Shown here: positions 1 to 7,953 of the stretch, one piece after another
How positions within the stretch are numbered: the stretch's first letter is position 1
Layout: every line of letters begins with the position of its first letter
Origin: ZC4RG30 sp046347045
GTDB taxonomy: Bacteria > Pseudomonadota > Gammaproteobacteria > Steroidobacterales > Steroidobacteraceae
Length of the DNA stretch: 64,000 nucleotides
Assembly (NCBI GenBank): GCA_046347045.1
Contig: JAXMGX010000018.1
Coordinates: forward strand, 13,362-77,361
Direction: 5' to 3'
Translations under genes and position numbers: made by a program
The notes under the pieces: model-generated
What the model was told of the DNA's origin: nothing
The model's database searches: none
What the model saw: only the letters and a program-made list of their open reading frames with translations

Positions 1-1
1 T

Positions 2-286
2 GTCGTGATATCTCGCTGGGGCGCCACGCTCACCAGCGGCGAACTGCGCGTGCCCGTGGGTGAGGCAACCTGGCGCGATACGCGCGTGCTGCTGCCGAAG
101 GACATGCCCGCCGATGAATGCGTGGACGCGATCAGTCAGTGTCGCGTGCGCATCGAGCGCGGCCCGCACACCAGCACGAACACCGACCAGGATCGCTGGT
201 TGCCGGTCGCAGCGCTGCTGGATCCGCTGCCGTTCTGCGCGCTGGTGGTCGACGAAGGCTCAATGCCACTCGAAAAGCAGCAGTGA
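2..286 (+). CDS. 3' end of an unidentified gene (partial)
   Basis: The frame is open to the left edge of the window and ends in TGA at 284-286, so only about 94 C-terminal residues are visible. Third codon positions are strongly G/C, as in neighbouring genes, which supports real coding. The GTG at position 5 could be mistaken for a start, but the frame is already open before it. I recognise no family; the visible part has no membrane segment or metal motif. Its last 27 bases overlap the convergent end of glgX. Function unknown. Confidence 0.55.
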   Translation, partial: VVISRWGATLTSGELRVPVGEATWRDTRVLLPKDMPADECVDAISQCRVRIERGPHTSTNTDQDRWLPVAALLDPLPFCALVVDEGSMPLEKQQ

Positions 287-2386
287 ACGGCCCGTGATGC
301 CATAGGTGTCGCCGGCGTCGAACGTCGCCGCGTCGTCGAGGTCCGGCAGATTGGTGTCGATCAGCCGCCGCCAGTGGCAGGGTGCCTCGCCATGCGCCGG
401 CAGCGTGAACTCCACCAGATCATGGTAGCCATTGAGCACCAGCAGCAGCGTGGCCTGATCGCCGCGCTGGGCAAGGCCGGTGGGCCGCGCCCGGCCATCC
501 ATCAGCATGCCGAAGCACTGCATGTGGTCGTCCTGCCAGTCCTCGTCGCGCATCGGATTGCCGCTGGCATTGATCCACGTCAGGTCGCGAAGCTGCAGTT
601 CCTCGTCGTAGTCGCCGGTCAGGAAGCGGTTGCGGTGCAGGATGGAATGGCGATGGCGAAGCTGCGTCAGCCGCCGCACGAAGGCGGTGAGTGCGCGACC
701 GCGCTCGCCGGTGTCCCAGTGCACCCAGCTCGTGGCGTTGTCCTGGCAGTAGGCATTGTTGTTGCCCTGCTGCGTGCGATGCGCCTCGTCGCCGGCCGTG
801 ATCATCGGCGTGCCCTGTGACAGCAGCAGCGTCGCCAGGAAGTTGCGCGCCTGCCGGTCGCGCAGTGCGTTGATGCCGGCATCGTCGGTCTCGCCCTCGA
901 CGCCGCAGTTCCAGCTGCGATTGTCGCTGCTGCCGTCGCGGTTGTCCTCGCCGTTGGCCTCGTTGTGCCTGTGGTTGTAGCTCACCAGGTCGTGCAGCGT
1001 GAACCCGTCGTGCGCAGTCACGAAGTTGACGCTGGCCGAGGGGCGGCGCCCGAAGTAGTTGAAGAGGTCGCCCGAGGCAGTGAGGCGCGGCGCCAGTTCC
1101 CGTGCGCAGGAACTGCCCTTCCAGAAATCGCGCACCACGTCGCGGAAGCGATCGTTCCATTCCGCCCAGCCGGGCGGGAAGGCCCCCACCTGATAGCCGC
1201 CCGGTCCGCAGTCCCAGGGTTCGGCGATCAGCTTCACCGTGCGCAGCACCGGATCCTGGTTCACCGCGCGCAGGAAACCGCTCTGGTTGTCGAAGCCGTG
1301 CAATTCGCGCGCCAGCACCGTGCCCAGATCGAAGCGAAAGCCATCCACATGCAGCTCGGTCACCCAGTAGCGCAGGCTGTCCATCACCATCTGGATCACC
1401 GGCGGATGCGACAGGTTCAGTGTGTTGCCGGTGCCGGTGTCGTTGATGTAGTAGCGCCGCTGGTCGGGCAGCAACCGGTAGTACACGGCATTGTCGATGC
1501 CGCGAAACGACAGCGTCGGCCCGCGCTCGTTGCCCTCGGCCGTGTGGTTGTACACCACGTCGAGGATCACCTCGAGACCGGCATCGTGATAGCGCGCCAC
1601 CATTTCCTTGAACTCGCGCAGCGTCTGGTCCGGCGCGGACGCATAGCGCGGATCGGGCGCGAAGAAGCCGATGCTGTTGTAGCCCCAGTAATTGGTGAGT
1701 CCGTGCTCCAGCAGATGGCTCTCGTTCACGAAGGTATGCACGGGCAGCAGCTCGATGCTGGTGACGCCCAGGTCCTTCAGGTAGGCGATGACCTCGGGGG
1801 CGGCCATGCCGCGGAAAGTGCCACGCTCATGTTCCGGCACCTGCGGGTGCAGCCGCGTGAAGCCGCGGACATGCGCTTCGTAGATGATGGTGCGATCCCA
1901 GGGAACGGCGCGGCTGCGCGGCATGCCATTCCAGTCGAAACGCGGATCGACCACCACGCACTTGGGAACGAAGGGTGCGCTGTCGCGTTCGTCGAAGCTC
2001 AGGTCCTCATTCTTTGCGCCCAGCGTGTACCCGAAGCACTCCGGCGCCCACTTCAAGTCACCCACATGCCCGCGAGCGTAGGGATCGAGCAACAGCTTGT
2101 GCGGATTGAAGCGGTAGCCGTTCAAGGGATCGTAGGGACCATGCACGCGCAGGCCATACACCGATCCTGGTCCCACGTCCGGGATGTAGCCATGCCAGTA
2201 GCCATCGGTGTATTCCGGCAGTGCCAGCCTTTCGAGCTCGGTGCGGCCAACGGAGTCGAACAGGCAGATCTCCACTTTCGTCGCCGCAGTGGAGAACACG
2301 GTGAAGTTGGTGCCGGCGCCGGTCCAGAGCGCGCCCAGCGCCTCCGCGCCGCCCTCGCGGATGCGGCTGCGCCGGCTTGCGCTCAT
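260..2386 (-). CDS. glgX: Glycogen debranching enzyme GlgX (GH13, isoamylase type)
   Basis: This 708-residue protein has the usual length for GlgX/TreX. It hydrolyses alpha-1,6 branches of glycogen or limit dextrin in the cytoplasm. An N-terminal CBM48-like domain (about residues 10-110, including GTNFTVFS) precedes the GH13 barrel. The four GH13 motifs are visible: DVVYNHTAEGN, GFRFDLG with the Asp nucleophile, IAEPWD with the Glu acid/base, and TAHDGF. The GlgX-typical stretch NEANGEDNRDG follows the last. It is the final gene of a minus-strand series, 19 bp after a DUF2934 gene. No other glycogen gene lies in the window. The family is secure; the precise substrate chain length is not readable from sequence. 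Confidence 0.95.
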   Translation of the reverse strand: MSASRRSRIREGGAEALGALWTGAGTNFTVFSTAATKVEICLFDSVGRTELERLALPEYTDGYWHGYIPDVGPGSVYGLRVHGPYDPLNGYRFNPHKLLLDPYARGHVGDLKWAPECFGYTLGAKNEDLSFDERDSAPFVPKCVVVDPRFDWNGMPRSRAVPWDRTIIYEAHVRGFTRLHPQVPEHERGTFRGMAAPEVIAYLKDLGVTSIELLPVHTFVNESHLLEHGLTNYWGYNSIGFFAPDPRYASAPDQTLREFKEMVARYHDAGLEVILDVVYNHTAEGNERGPTLSFRGIDNAVYYRLLPDQRRYYINDTGTGNTLNLSHPPVIQMVMDSLRYWVTELHVDGFRFDLGTVLARELHGFDNQSGFLRAVNQDPVLRTVKLIAEPWDCGPGGYQVGAFPPGWAEWNDRFRDVVRDFWKGSSCARELAPRLTASGDLFNYFGRRPSASVNFVTAHDGFTLHDLVSYNHRHNEANGEDNRDGSSDNRSWNCGVEGETDDAGINALRDRQARNFLATLLLSQGTPMITAGDEAHRTQQGNNNAYCQDNATSWVHWDTGERGRALTAFVRRLTQLRHRHSILHRNRFLTGDYDEELQLRDLTWINASGNPMRDEDWQDDHMQCFGMLMDGRARPTGLAQRGDQATLLLVLNGYHDLVEFTLPAHGEAPCHWRRLIDTNLPDLDDAATFDAGDTYGITGRSLLLFEWH

Positions 2387-2405
2387 GCGCAGGCTCCGCA
2401 GCGGG

Positions 2406-2597
2406 TTACTGGTCCGCGGGTGGTTTCGCGGCGCCGCCGGCGCCGGTGGGGTCGGGATAGCCCAGCCGGAACTCGATCTCCAGCAGACGTTCGGCCTCGC
2501 GCCAGTGATCCTCCGCGCGGCCCGCCGGCCGACCTTCCCGTTCCCACAGATGGTAGGCCATGAATTCCATCAGCTCCGATTCGCGCGGGTAGTGCAT
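2406..2597 (-). CDS. Small DUF2934-like protein
   Basis: A 63-residue protein starting with MHYPRES. The start is fixed by a good ribosome site (AAGGAG, 6 nt upstream of the ATG at 2597); a longer frame extends upstream but would run into the PilZ gene. The pattern AYHLWEREGRP followed by HWREAERLLE is the hallmark of DUF2934, a short helical domain of unknown function often found next to glycogen and trehalose genes. Here it lies between a PilZ gene (11 bp upstream) and glgX (19 bp downstream), so co-transcription with glgX is likely. Role unknown. Confidence 0.75.
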   Translation of the reverse strand: MHYPRESELMEFMAYHLWEREGRPAGRAEDHWREAERLLEIEFRLGYPDPTGAGGAAKPPADQ

Positions 2598-2608
2598 GTG
2601 GCACTCCT

Positions 2609-3010
2609 TCAGGTGCCTGCGGGCGAGCGCTGCAACCGGTTCAGGAGCTGCCAACTCACCGAATCGCGCTGCAGCCGCGGCGATACGCCGAACTCCGGTC
2701 CCTCGTTGCGCAGTGCGAGCAGCGCGGAGATCGGCCGCAGTGCAGGGTCGAGCCATTCCACACCCACGCCGCGCGCTTCATTGCGCACCACGCAGGCTTC
2801 GATCCAGCCAGTGCCCGCAAGCTGCGGCCTGAGTGCGATCCGCGACAGCACCGGCAAGCGAACCGGCGTCTCGATGAATGCGCCGCTGAGGCTGGCATTG
2901 CACACCGTGGCGTTGAATGCGCGGCCAGCCGCGGTTGCTACCTGCGCAGGAACGAACAGTTCCACTCTCGAGCCCCAGCGGTGTTCCATGTGCAGCGTAT
3001 TCGTGATCAT
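2609..3010 (-). CDS. PilZ domain protein
   Basis: A 133-residue single-domain protein. The c-di-GMP signature is present: RWGSR near residues 11-15 (RxxxR) and NASLSG at 38-43 ([D/N]xSxxG), so it should bind cyclic di-GMP. The start is chosen because GAAGG sits 6 nt before the ATG at 3010; the ATG two codons upstream would abut the same site. A 172-bp gap separates it from the upstream gene, so it may have its own promoter. It is followed closely by DUF2934 and glgX, which could link c-di-GMP to glycogen use; that is inference only. Confidence 0.8.
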   Translation of the reverse strand: MITNTLHMEHRWGSRVELFVPAQVATAAGRAFNATVCNASLSGAFIETPVRLPVLSRIALRPQLAGTGWIEACVVRNEARGVGVEWLDPALRPISALLALRNEGPEFGVSPRLQRDSVSWQLLNRLQRSPAGT

Positions 3011-3182
3011 AGGCATCCTTCGGCAATCGAACGGGCGGTTCGTGAAAGATGCACCGCGACACGCTGGCGCGCTGTAAGCGGCATTGCATAAAAAGTGTAG
3101 GAGCGGGGCGGAAAAACGCAGACCTGCTGCAGGCGGGTGCTGCGTTGCGACGAGCCGCGCCGAGGACGTATCGCTTGGCCCG

Positions 3183-3560
3183 CTACCGCGCGCCCGGCCG
3201 CGACTCCGCCAGCGCCGCATCACGCGCCAGTCGCAGCTGCTCCTGCTGGTGCGTATCACGCGCAGCCAATGCCTTGTTCATCTGGCGCTTGTACGCCGCT
3301 TCGATTTCCGCCCGCGTGGCCGTGCGCGACACATCCAGCAGCAGATGCCAATCCGCATGGCGCAAATGCGGCAGTTGCTTCACTGCCGGAGTGGATTTCA
3401 GCGCCGGCGGTGCCCCACGCGATGGCGCGCGAGTGGCTTCGGGCGATTCGTCATGCCGGTCGCGGCGGGTGATATCGACACCTGGCCCCATCACGCTGTT
3501 GACGATCCAGTAACCGCCTGCAAGGCAACCCAGGATGATCAGGATGTCGAGGATGCTCAT
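3183..3560 (-). CDS. Small membrane-anchored J-domain-like protein
   Basis: A 125-residue protein. Residues 1-24 form one membrane segment (ILDILIILGCLAGGYWIV). A basic, Pro/Ala-rich linker follows, then about 55 residues (from HADWHLLLDVS) that resemble the first half of a J domain: WHLLLDVSRTATRAEIEAAYKRQM. The HPD tripeptide needed to stimulate DnaK is absent, so it is unlikely to be a conventional co-chaperone. Its ATG overlaps the stop of the preceding gene (ATGA), indicating translational coupling. Specific function unknown. Confidence 0.65.
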   Translation of the reverse strand: MSILDILIILGCLAGGYWIVNSVMGPGVDITRRDRHDESPEATRAPSRGAPPALKSTPAVKQLPHLRHADWHLLLDVSRTATRAEIEAAYKRQMNKALAARDTHQQEQLRLARDAALAESRPGAR

Positions 3561-4267
3561 GCTGCCGCAGTCTCCAGCCTGCCCAGCCATTGCGCAATGC
3601 GCGCTTCCTCGGCCGGCGCGGCCGCTTCCCCGCCTCGCGATTCCTGCAGCCGGCTGCGCACCAGCGCCGCGAACCGCGCGCGCGTCGACGCATCGAAGTG
3701 ACGCGCAGCGAACTCGACGGGATTGCCGGCGATGCCGTGCCGCAGCGAGATTCTGCGCACCAGGTTCACGGCAAACGGCGCGCAGGCGACTACGTCGAAG
3801 GCCAGGCTCCAGAATGCGCGCGACGTCAGCGCCAGACGCCGGCGCCTGACAAACACCAGCGCCAGCGCCGCAATCACCAGCAGATAGTACGCGGCAAACA
3901 GCGCCAGCACGCTGATCCCCGCGCCGAGCATCCAGCACAGTGGCCACAGCGCCAGCAGCATCAACAGCAGCACCTGGCACATCACGCCCAGTGGGCGCAG
4001 CGCTGCCAGCAACGGCGCAGGATCGGCATCCCCGGCCACGCGCGTATCATCGAGGCTCCACGCCACGCGAAACAGCGGCCGCTGCGGCATGAACGGATTC
4101 GGCAGCACCAGCCGGCGTCCCCAGCGACGCAGCGGCGATTCGGCGCGCAGATGCCACTGACCGCCCGCGCGCTCGAACAGCACTTCGTTCTGCCACAGCC
4201 CCTGCGTGGCGTCATAGAGATGGAACGCGATCGCCCCGAGGGGCAACCACAGTTCGGTGGGCGTCAT
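3557..4267 (-). CDS. Unknown integral membrane protein
   Basis: A 236-residue protein that begins at an ATG overlapping the stop codon of the DUF2167 gene (ATGA) and ends overlapping the next start in the same way. The first 90 residues are soluble-looking and contain FHLYDATQGLWQNEVLFE. Two adjacent membrane helices follow (about 97-140: VLLLMLLALWPLCW and ALFAAYYLLVIAALALVF), then a basic patch RRRR and a cytoplasmic tail. I do not recognise the family. The tight coupling on both sides argues that it works with the DUF2167 protein and the J-like protein. Confidence 0.65.
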   Translation of the reverse strand: MTPTELWLPLGAIAFHLYDATQGLWQNEVLFERAGGQWHLRAESPLRRWGRRLVLPNPFMPQRPLFRVAWSLDDTRVAGDADPAPLLAALRPLGVMCQVLLLMLLALWPLCWMLGAGISVLALFAAYYLLVIAALALVFVRRRRLALTSRAFWSLAFDVVACAPFAVNLVRRISLRHGIAGNPVEFAARHFDASTRARFAALVRSRLQESRGGEAAAPAEEARIAQWLGRLETAAA

Positions 4268-5169
4268 CAGCCTTGGGTCTTCCGGCCGAAGAATTTGCGG
4301 ATGCCGGCCACGAGCGCCACGAGGCCCGCGGCGATCAACTTCCACGCTGCGGCGAAGAACGTGCCGAGAATGGCCCAGAAACCCTTCTTGGTCGCGATGG
4401 CCGCGGCGCCACCCAGCACCAGCGCGGCAAGTCCGTACTCGGCCACCTTGTCGCCCGGCACCCAGTCGGCATAGCGATGGCCCTGGTTGAAGCTGTAGCC
4501 GGCCAGCACCTGCTCCAGCTTCGGTCGCGCGGCCGACAGTCCTTCTTCGGAACTCACGAGGATCACCGAAGTATGCCCGCTGCGGCCGAGCACCTTGGTC
4601 GAGAAGTTCACGCCGCGGCCGCTGCGCCCCTGCAGTATCGTTGCCCATTCCAGGCGCTTGTTGGCGGAGTTGTAGGCGGGCGGCACGGCCCAGCCGAGCA
4701 CATGCAGTTCATCCCAGCCGCGCCGCCGGCGCTCCTGGTTCGCATCCTCGGTGCCCTGCTTCATGGCCTTCAGCAGTTCGTCCGCGTCGATCTTCTCGTC
4801 GTCCTTCACGTAGCCCTCGTCCGAGAACGACAGGTACGCGGACCACTCGAGGTCGGCCGGCGCGATCATCACTTCCTTGCCACCGGGAATGTTCTGGTTC
4901 AGCAGCAGGAACTTGTCGGTGTTGGCCGCATCGAGGAACACATAGCCTTCGGGGACCACGAGCTTCGAGTTGCCGGCCACCGTCGCCGTGCTCGGCCCCT
5001 TCACCCAGTTGAGCTCCGACTCGGCCTTCAGGTAGGCCTGCTGCTCCGGCGTGCGCGCGGGTTCCTGTTCCGCCGCCACCGCATCCGCCGGCGCCGGCTG
5101 CTGTGCCAGCAGCGGCGCGCCTCCCAGTACCAGGACCACGGCGGCAGCGACGGACAGCGGATGCTTCAT
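4267..5169 (-). CDS. DUF2167 family membrane protein
   Basis: A 300-residue protein. The start is placed at 5169, where AGAAGG lies upstream and a signal peptide begins (MKHPLSVAAAVVLVLGG, cleavage near AQQ). The mature part has the DUF2167 pattern: VPEGYVFLDA near the N terminus, a central LHVLGWAVPPAY, and a C-terminal hydrophobic pair (YGLAALVLGGAAAIATK, FWAILGTFFAAAWKLIAAGLVAL) followed by a basic end. Function of the family is unknown. It lies 2 bp after the carotenoid-oxygenase gene and overlaps the next gene by ATGA, so it is part of one transcript. Confidence 0.8.
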   Translation of the reverse strand: MKHPLSVAAAVVLVLGGAPLLAQQPAPADAVAAEQEPARTPEQQAYLKAESELNWVKGPSTATVAGNSKLVVPEGYVFLDAANTDKFLLLNQNIPGGKEVMIAPADLEWSAYLSFSDEGYVKDDEKIDADELLKAMKQGTEDANQERRRRGWDELHVLGWAVPPAYNSANKRLEWATILQGRSGRGVNFSTKVLGRSGHTSVILVSSEEGLSAARPKLEQVLAGYSFNQGHRYADWVPGDKVAEYGLAALVLGGAAAIATKKGFWAILGTFFAAAWKLIAAGLVALVAGIRKFFGRKTQG

Positions 5170-5171
5170 GT

Positions 5172-6800
5172 TCAGGCCTTCTTGTTGGGTATGGCATCGC
5201 CCGGCACCCACCAGCCGTGAATCTGCCCGGCAATGCGCGTGGGCAGCTTCACCGTGGCGATGGGGCCTTCATCGATGCGTTCGGCATCGAGGATGACCAG
5301 ATCGCAGCGGCCGTTCTGTGACGCATACGACGCCACGCCCATCAGGTAACCCACGCCTTCCGGTGCGTTCCTGCTCTTCGGCGCGAAGCAGGCCTCGGCG
5401 AGCTGGGCTCCTTCGGGTGCACGGAACAGCTTCGAACTGCGGTTCGACAGATCGAAGCGCGCATAGCACGAGGCGGGCCGCTTGGCCGGGTCTTTCGGAT
5501 CGGGATCAGGGCAGGGCAGGAAGCCGTAGCGATACGGCACCGTGTTGTAGCGATCGTCCTGCCGCGGCAGCGCGCCGATGTGATTGGGGTACAGCGTCTC
5601 GATCTGGTAGTCGGTGGGGTTCTTCTGCGACACGTCGGCCGACAGCCGCGTGATGTGGCTGGCCCCGCGCACCGGGTCCCACTTCGAGCCATCGCGCATG
5701 GGCATGAACGGGAAGGGATTCGACAGCGACATCTCCACGTCCACGTAGAGCCGCTTGCCATCGTCGAAGCCGCCCATCATGTGCGTGGCGCTGCGCTCCG
5801 GCCCCTTGATCCACTTGACGTCCTTGCCATCGCCGCCGCGGCGGAAATAGCCGAAGTACGTGGGCTGGCCGGAGTACCACGACCAGTGGATGCCGCCGCG
5901 TTCGATCTGTGCCTGATCGAAGGCCAGCGGAATCACGTACAGCATCACGAAGTTCTCGGTCACCTGGTAGTCATGCAGCATGCCCACGTAGGGCACGTTC
6001 ACCCAGGCCTCCCACACTTTCTTGCCCTGCGGCGTGTACTCGAACACGTTCACGTCGGTGGTGTTGAAACCCTTGGCCTCGTACCCGAAGCCCAGCAAAT
6101 TGCCGGTGCGCGAATCGGTCTTCGGATGCGCGGTGAAGGTCTTGCTCTTGAGCTGTCCGTTGAAGGTGTACACGGGATCGAGCGTCTCGAGCGTGTTCAG
6201 GTCCATCGCGGCGGGCGGGCTGTCTTCCTTCAATGCCAGCAGCCTGCCGTTGTGATGGATGATGTGCGTGTTGTGCGTGCCGCGCGACAGACCCTTCACC
6301 GATGGATCGTCCAGGTATGGATTGCGGTACATCGGGAAAAGGATCTTCCCGGCCTTTTCCTGCGCCAGGTAGCGCTGGTTGCGCACGAAGCGCGTCTTCA
6401 GGTTCACGCGTCCGTTCTTGAAGCGGAACATGCTCACATGTCCTTCGCCGTCGAAGGGAATGTTGCCGGCGCGCATGGGGTATTGCGCATCGGGCCCCAC
6501 GCGATAGAACGCACCGTCGAGGTCGACGGGAATCTTGCCTTCCACCTCGCAGTCGGTGATGTCCAGTTCGGCGCGGAAGAGCTGCGGCCCGCGCGCGGCC
6601 GGCGGCGGCGTATAGCGCTCGGCCATGTCGCTGGCGCGCGGCGCACCAGCGGGCGGTGTGGCCGAATTCGGCGCAGGTTGCGGCGCGCCCGCAGGCACCT
6701 GCGCATCCGCCGCGGCCATCAGTGTTGCACCTGCAGCGCCGATGGCGCCGCCCATGAACTGCCGCCGGCCGATGCCGGCGTCCTGATCTTTCTCAGCCAT
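5172..6800 (-). CDS. Carotenoid-cleavage-dioxygenase family protein, Tat-exported
   Basis: A 542-residue member of the RPE65/CCD/lignostilbene dioxygenase family, non-haem iron enzymes that cleave a C=C bond in carotenoids or stilbenes. The four iron-ligand histidines are assignable: H225 (TAHPK), H276 (LHDYQV), H340 (ATHMM) and H528 (IHGWW). The N terminus carries a twin-arginine signal (GRRQFMGGAIGAAG), so the enzyme probably acts in the periplasm. The ATG at 6800 has GAGGG upstream. The substrate cannot be read from sequence; a stilbene or lignin-derived compound would suit an exported enzyme and the phenol-oxidising cluster elsewhere in the window. Confidence 0.85.
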   Translation of the reverse strand: MAEKDQDAGIGRRQFMGGAIGAAGATLMAAADAQVPAGAPQPAPNSATPPAGAPRASDMAERYTPPPAARGPQLFRAELDITDCEVEGKIPVDLDGAFYRVGPDAQYPMRAGNIPFDGEGHVSMFRFKNGRVNLKTRFVRNQRYLAQEKAGKILFPMYRNPYLDDPSVKGLSRGTHNTHIIHHNGRLLALKEDSPPAAMDLNTLETLDPVYTFNGQLKSKTFTAHPKTDSRTGNLLGFGYEAKGFNTTDVNVFEYTPQGKKVWEAWVNVPYVGMLHDYQVTENFVMLYVIPLAFDQAQIERGGIHWSWYSGQPTYFGYFRRGGDGKDVKWIKGPERSATHMMGGFDDGKRLYVDVEMSLSNPFPFMPMRDGSKWDPVRGASHITRLSADVSQKNPTDYQIETLYPNHIGALPRQDDRYNTVPYRYGFLPCPDPDPKDPAKRPASCYARFDLSNRSSKLFRAPEGAQLAEACFAPKSRNAPEGVGYLMGVASYASQNGRCDLVILDAERIDEGPIATVKLPTRIAGQIHGWWVPGDAIPNKKA

Positions 6801-6816
6801 GACAACCCTCGTGTGA

Positions 6817-7221
6817 TTACGGCCAGATTCCGATGATGGTGCCCATGATGGCGAAATTCACCACCTGGTATCCCGCATTGACGAGCCACAGCCGCAGCGG
6901 CCGCTGCTCGAACAGATAAATGACGCCGACGGACGTGGCAACGAAGAACAGCGCGCTGAAAAGGCCCGTGTGCAACCCCATCTTCCAGCCCGCATGCGGG
7001 CCCGCCAGCAATGCCAGCGCCGTGGCGATGCACAGATTCAGCACGAAGGTGCCGCCGAAGGTCAGCGCCATGCTGCCCTGCGCGCCCTTCTCCTTGGTCA
7101 TGCCGCTGGCGGCCATCCAGACGCGGCCGAATACCGGGCCGTACCACAGCGACCCGAGCGCGAATGACGAGACGGTGGCCACGACGACGGCCAGCCAGTT
7201 GATGTCGGACAGATGATGCAT
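6817..7221 (-). CDS. DUF1761 family membrane protein
   Basis: A 134-residue protein with four hydrophobic segments, beginning INWLAVVVATVSSFALGSLWYGPVFG, which is the typical DUF1761 opening, and ending GYQVVNFAIMGTIIGIWP. The family consists of small four-helix inner-membrane proteins of unknown function. It lies 16 bp before the oxygenase gene and 57 bp after the GST gene on the same strand, so it is probably co-transcribed with both. Confidence 0.8.
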   Translation of the reverse strand: MHHLSDINWLAVVVATVSSFALGSLWYGPVFGRVWMAASGMTKEKGAQGSMALTFGGTFVLNLCIATALALLAGPHAGWKMGLHTGLFSALFFVATSVGVIYLFEQRPLRLWLVNAGYQVVNFAIMGTIIGIWP

Positions 7222-7278
7222 GTCAGACTCCCCCCTGTTGTTGTGCCAGCTATCTTGCGCCCGACGCGCGGTCGCCTG

Positions 7279-7917
7279 CTACCCCAGCAGGGCGCGGTCA
7301 GAGGCCAGCGCGGCCGCGAATGAAGGCCGCGCCATCATCCTCGCCAGGAAGCCGGCGAGCTTGGGGTGCTTCGACGCCGCGGGGGCCGCATTGCAGTACG
7401 TCATGTTCACCAGCATGGCGGCCAGCGCCACGTCGGCGATGGTCAGCGCCTTGCCCACCAGGAAACCCTCCGCCGGCACCACGCCCTCGAGGTAGTCGTA
7501 CACCGGCGGCAGCAGCGTATCCTGCGCTTCCTGCGCGGCGGCCAGATCGCCAGCGCGGTTCAGGAATTTCGGCGCCACCACGCGGTTGAAGAACACCTTC
7601 TGCCCGGCGGGGAACAGGACGGTGTCGGACATCTCCTCGAACCACACCGCGCGCGCCCGCTCCTTCGGCGCGGCGGGCAGCATCGCCGGCGCCGGATGCA
7701 GTGCCTCGAGGTAGGTGACGATGGCCGTGGAATCGGCGAGCTGGAAGTCGCCATCGACCAGTGCCGGGATCTTGCGGAAGGGACTGGCCGCGAGGAACAG
7801 CGGATCGTCGCTGGTGGTGGGGTTGATGGCACGATTGTCGAGCTTGATGCCCTTCTCCGCGGCCACCACCAGCACCTTGCGCACGTACGGGGAAACACTG
7901 GCACCGAGCAGGATCAT
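7279..7917 (-). CDS. Glutathione S-transferase family protein
   Basis: A 212-residue protein of normal GST length. The thioredoxin-fold N domain starts MILLGASVSPYVRKV with the catalytic Ser/Tyr region at SVSPY. It carries the cis-proline motif KIPALVDGD and the glutathione-binding LADSTAIVTYLE. The all-helical C domain includes FLVGKALTIADVALAAML (N-capping box). It presumably conjugates or reduces an electrophile with glutathione in the cytoplasm. It is 36 bp after glyS on the same strand. Substrate unknown. Confidence 0.88.
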   Translation of the reverse strand: MILLGASVSPYVRKVLVVAAEKGIKLDNRAINPTTSDDPLFLAASPFRKIPALVDGDFQLADSTAIVTYLEALHPAPAMLPAAPKERARAVWFEEMSDTVLFPAGQKVFFNRVVAPKFLNRAGDLAAAQEAQDTLLPPVYDYLEGVVPAEGFLVGKALTIADVALAAMLVNMTYCNAAPAASKHPKLAGFLARMMARPSFAAALASDRALLG

Positions 7918-7953
7918 TGCGGAACTCCCCTGAAACTCTTCGTCTTGTGTCGA

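Noticed and set aside
965..2563. Long plus-strand frame opposite glgX
   Set aside because: Antisense to a textbook GH13 enzyme, no start context, no family resemblance.
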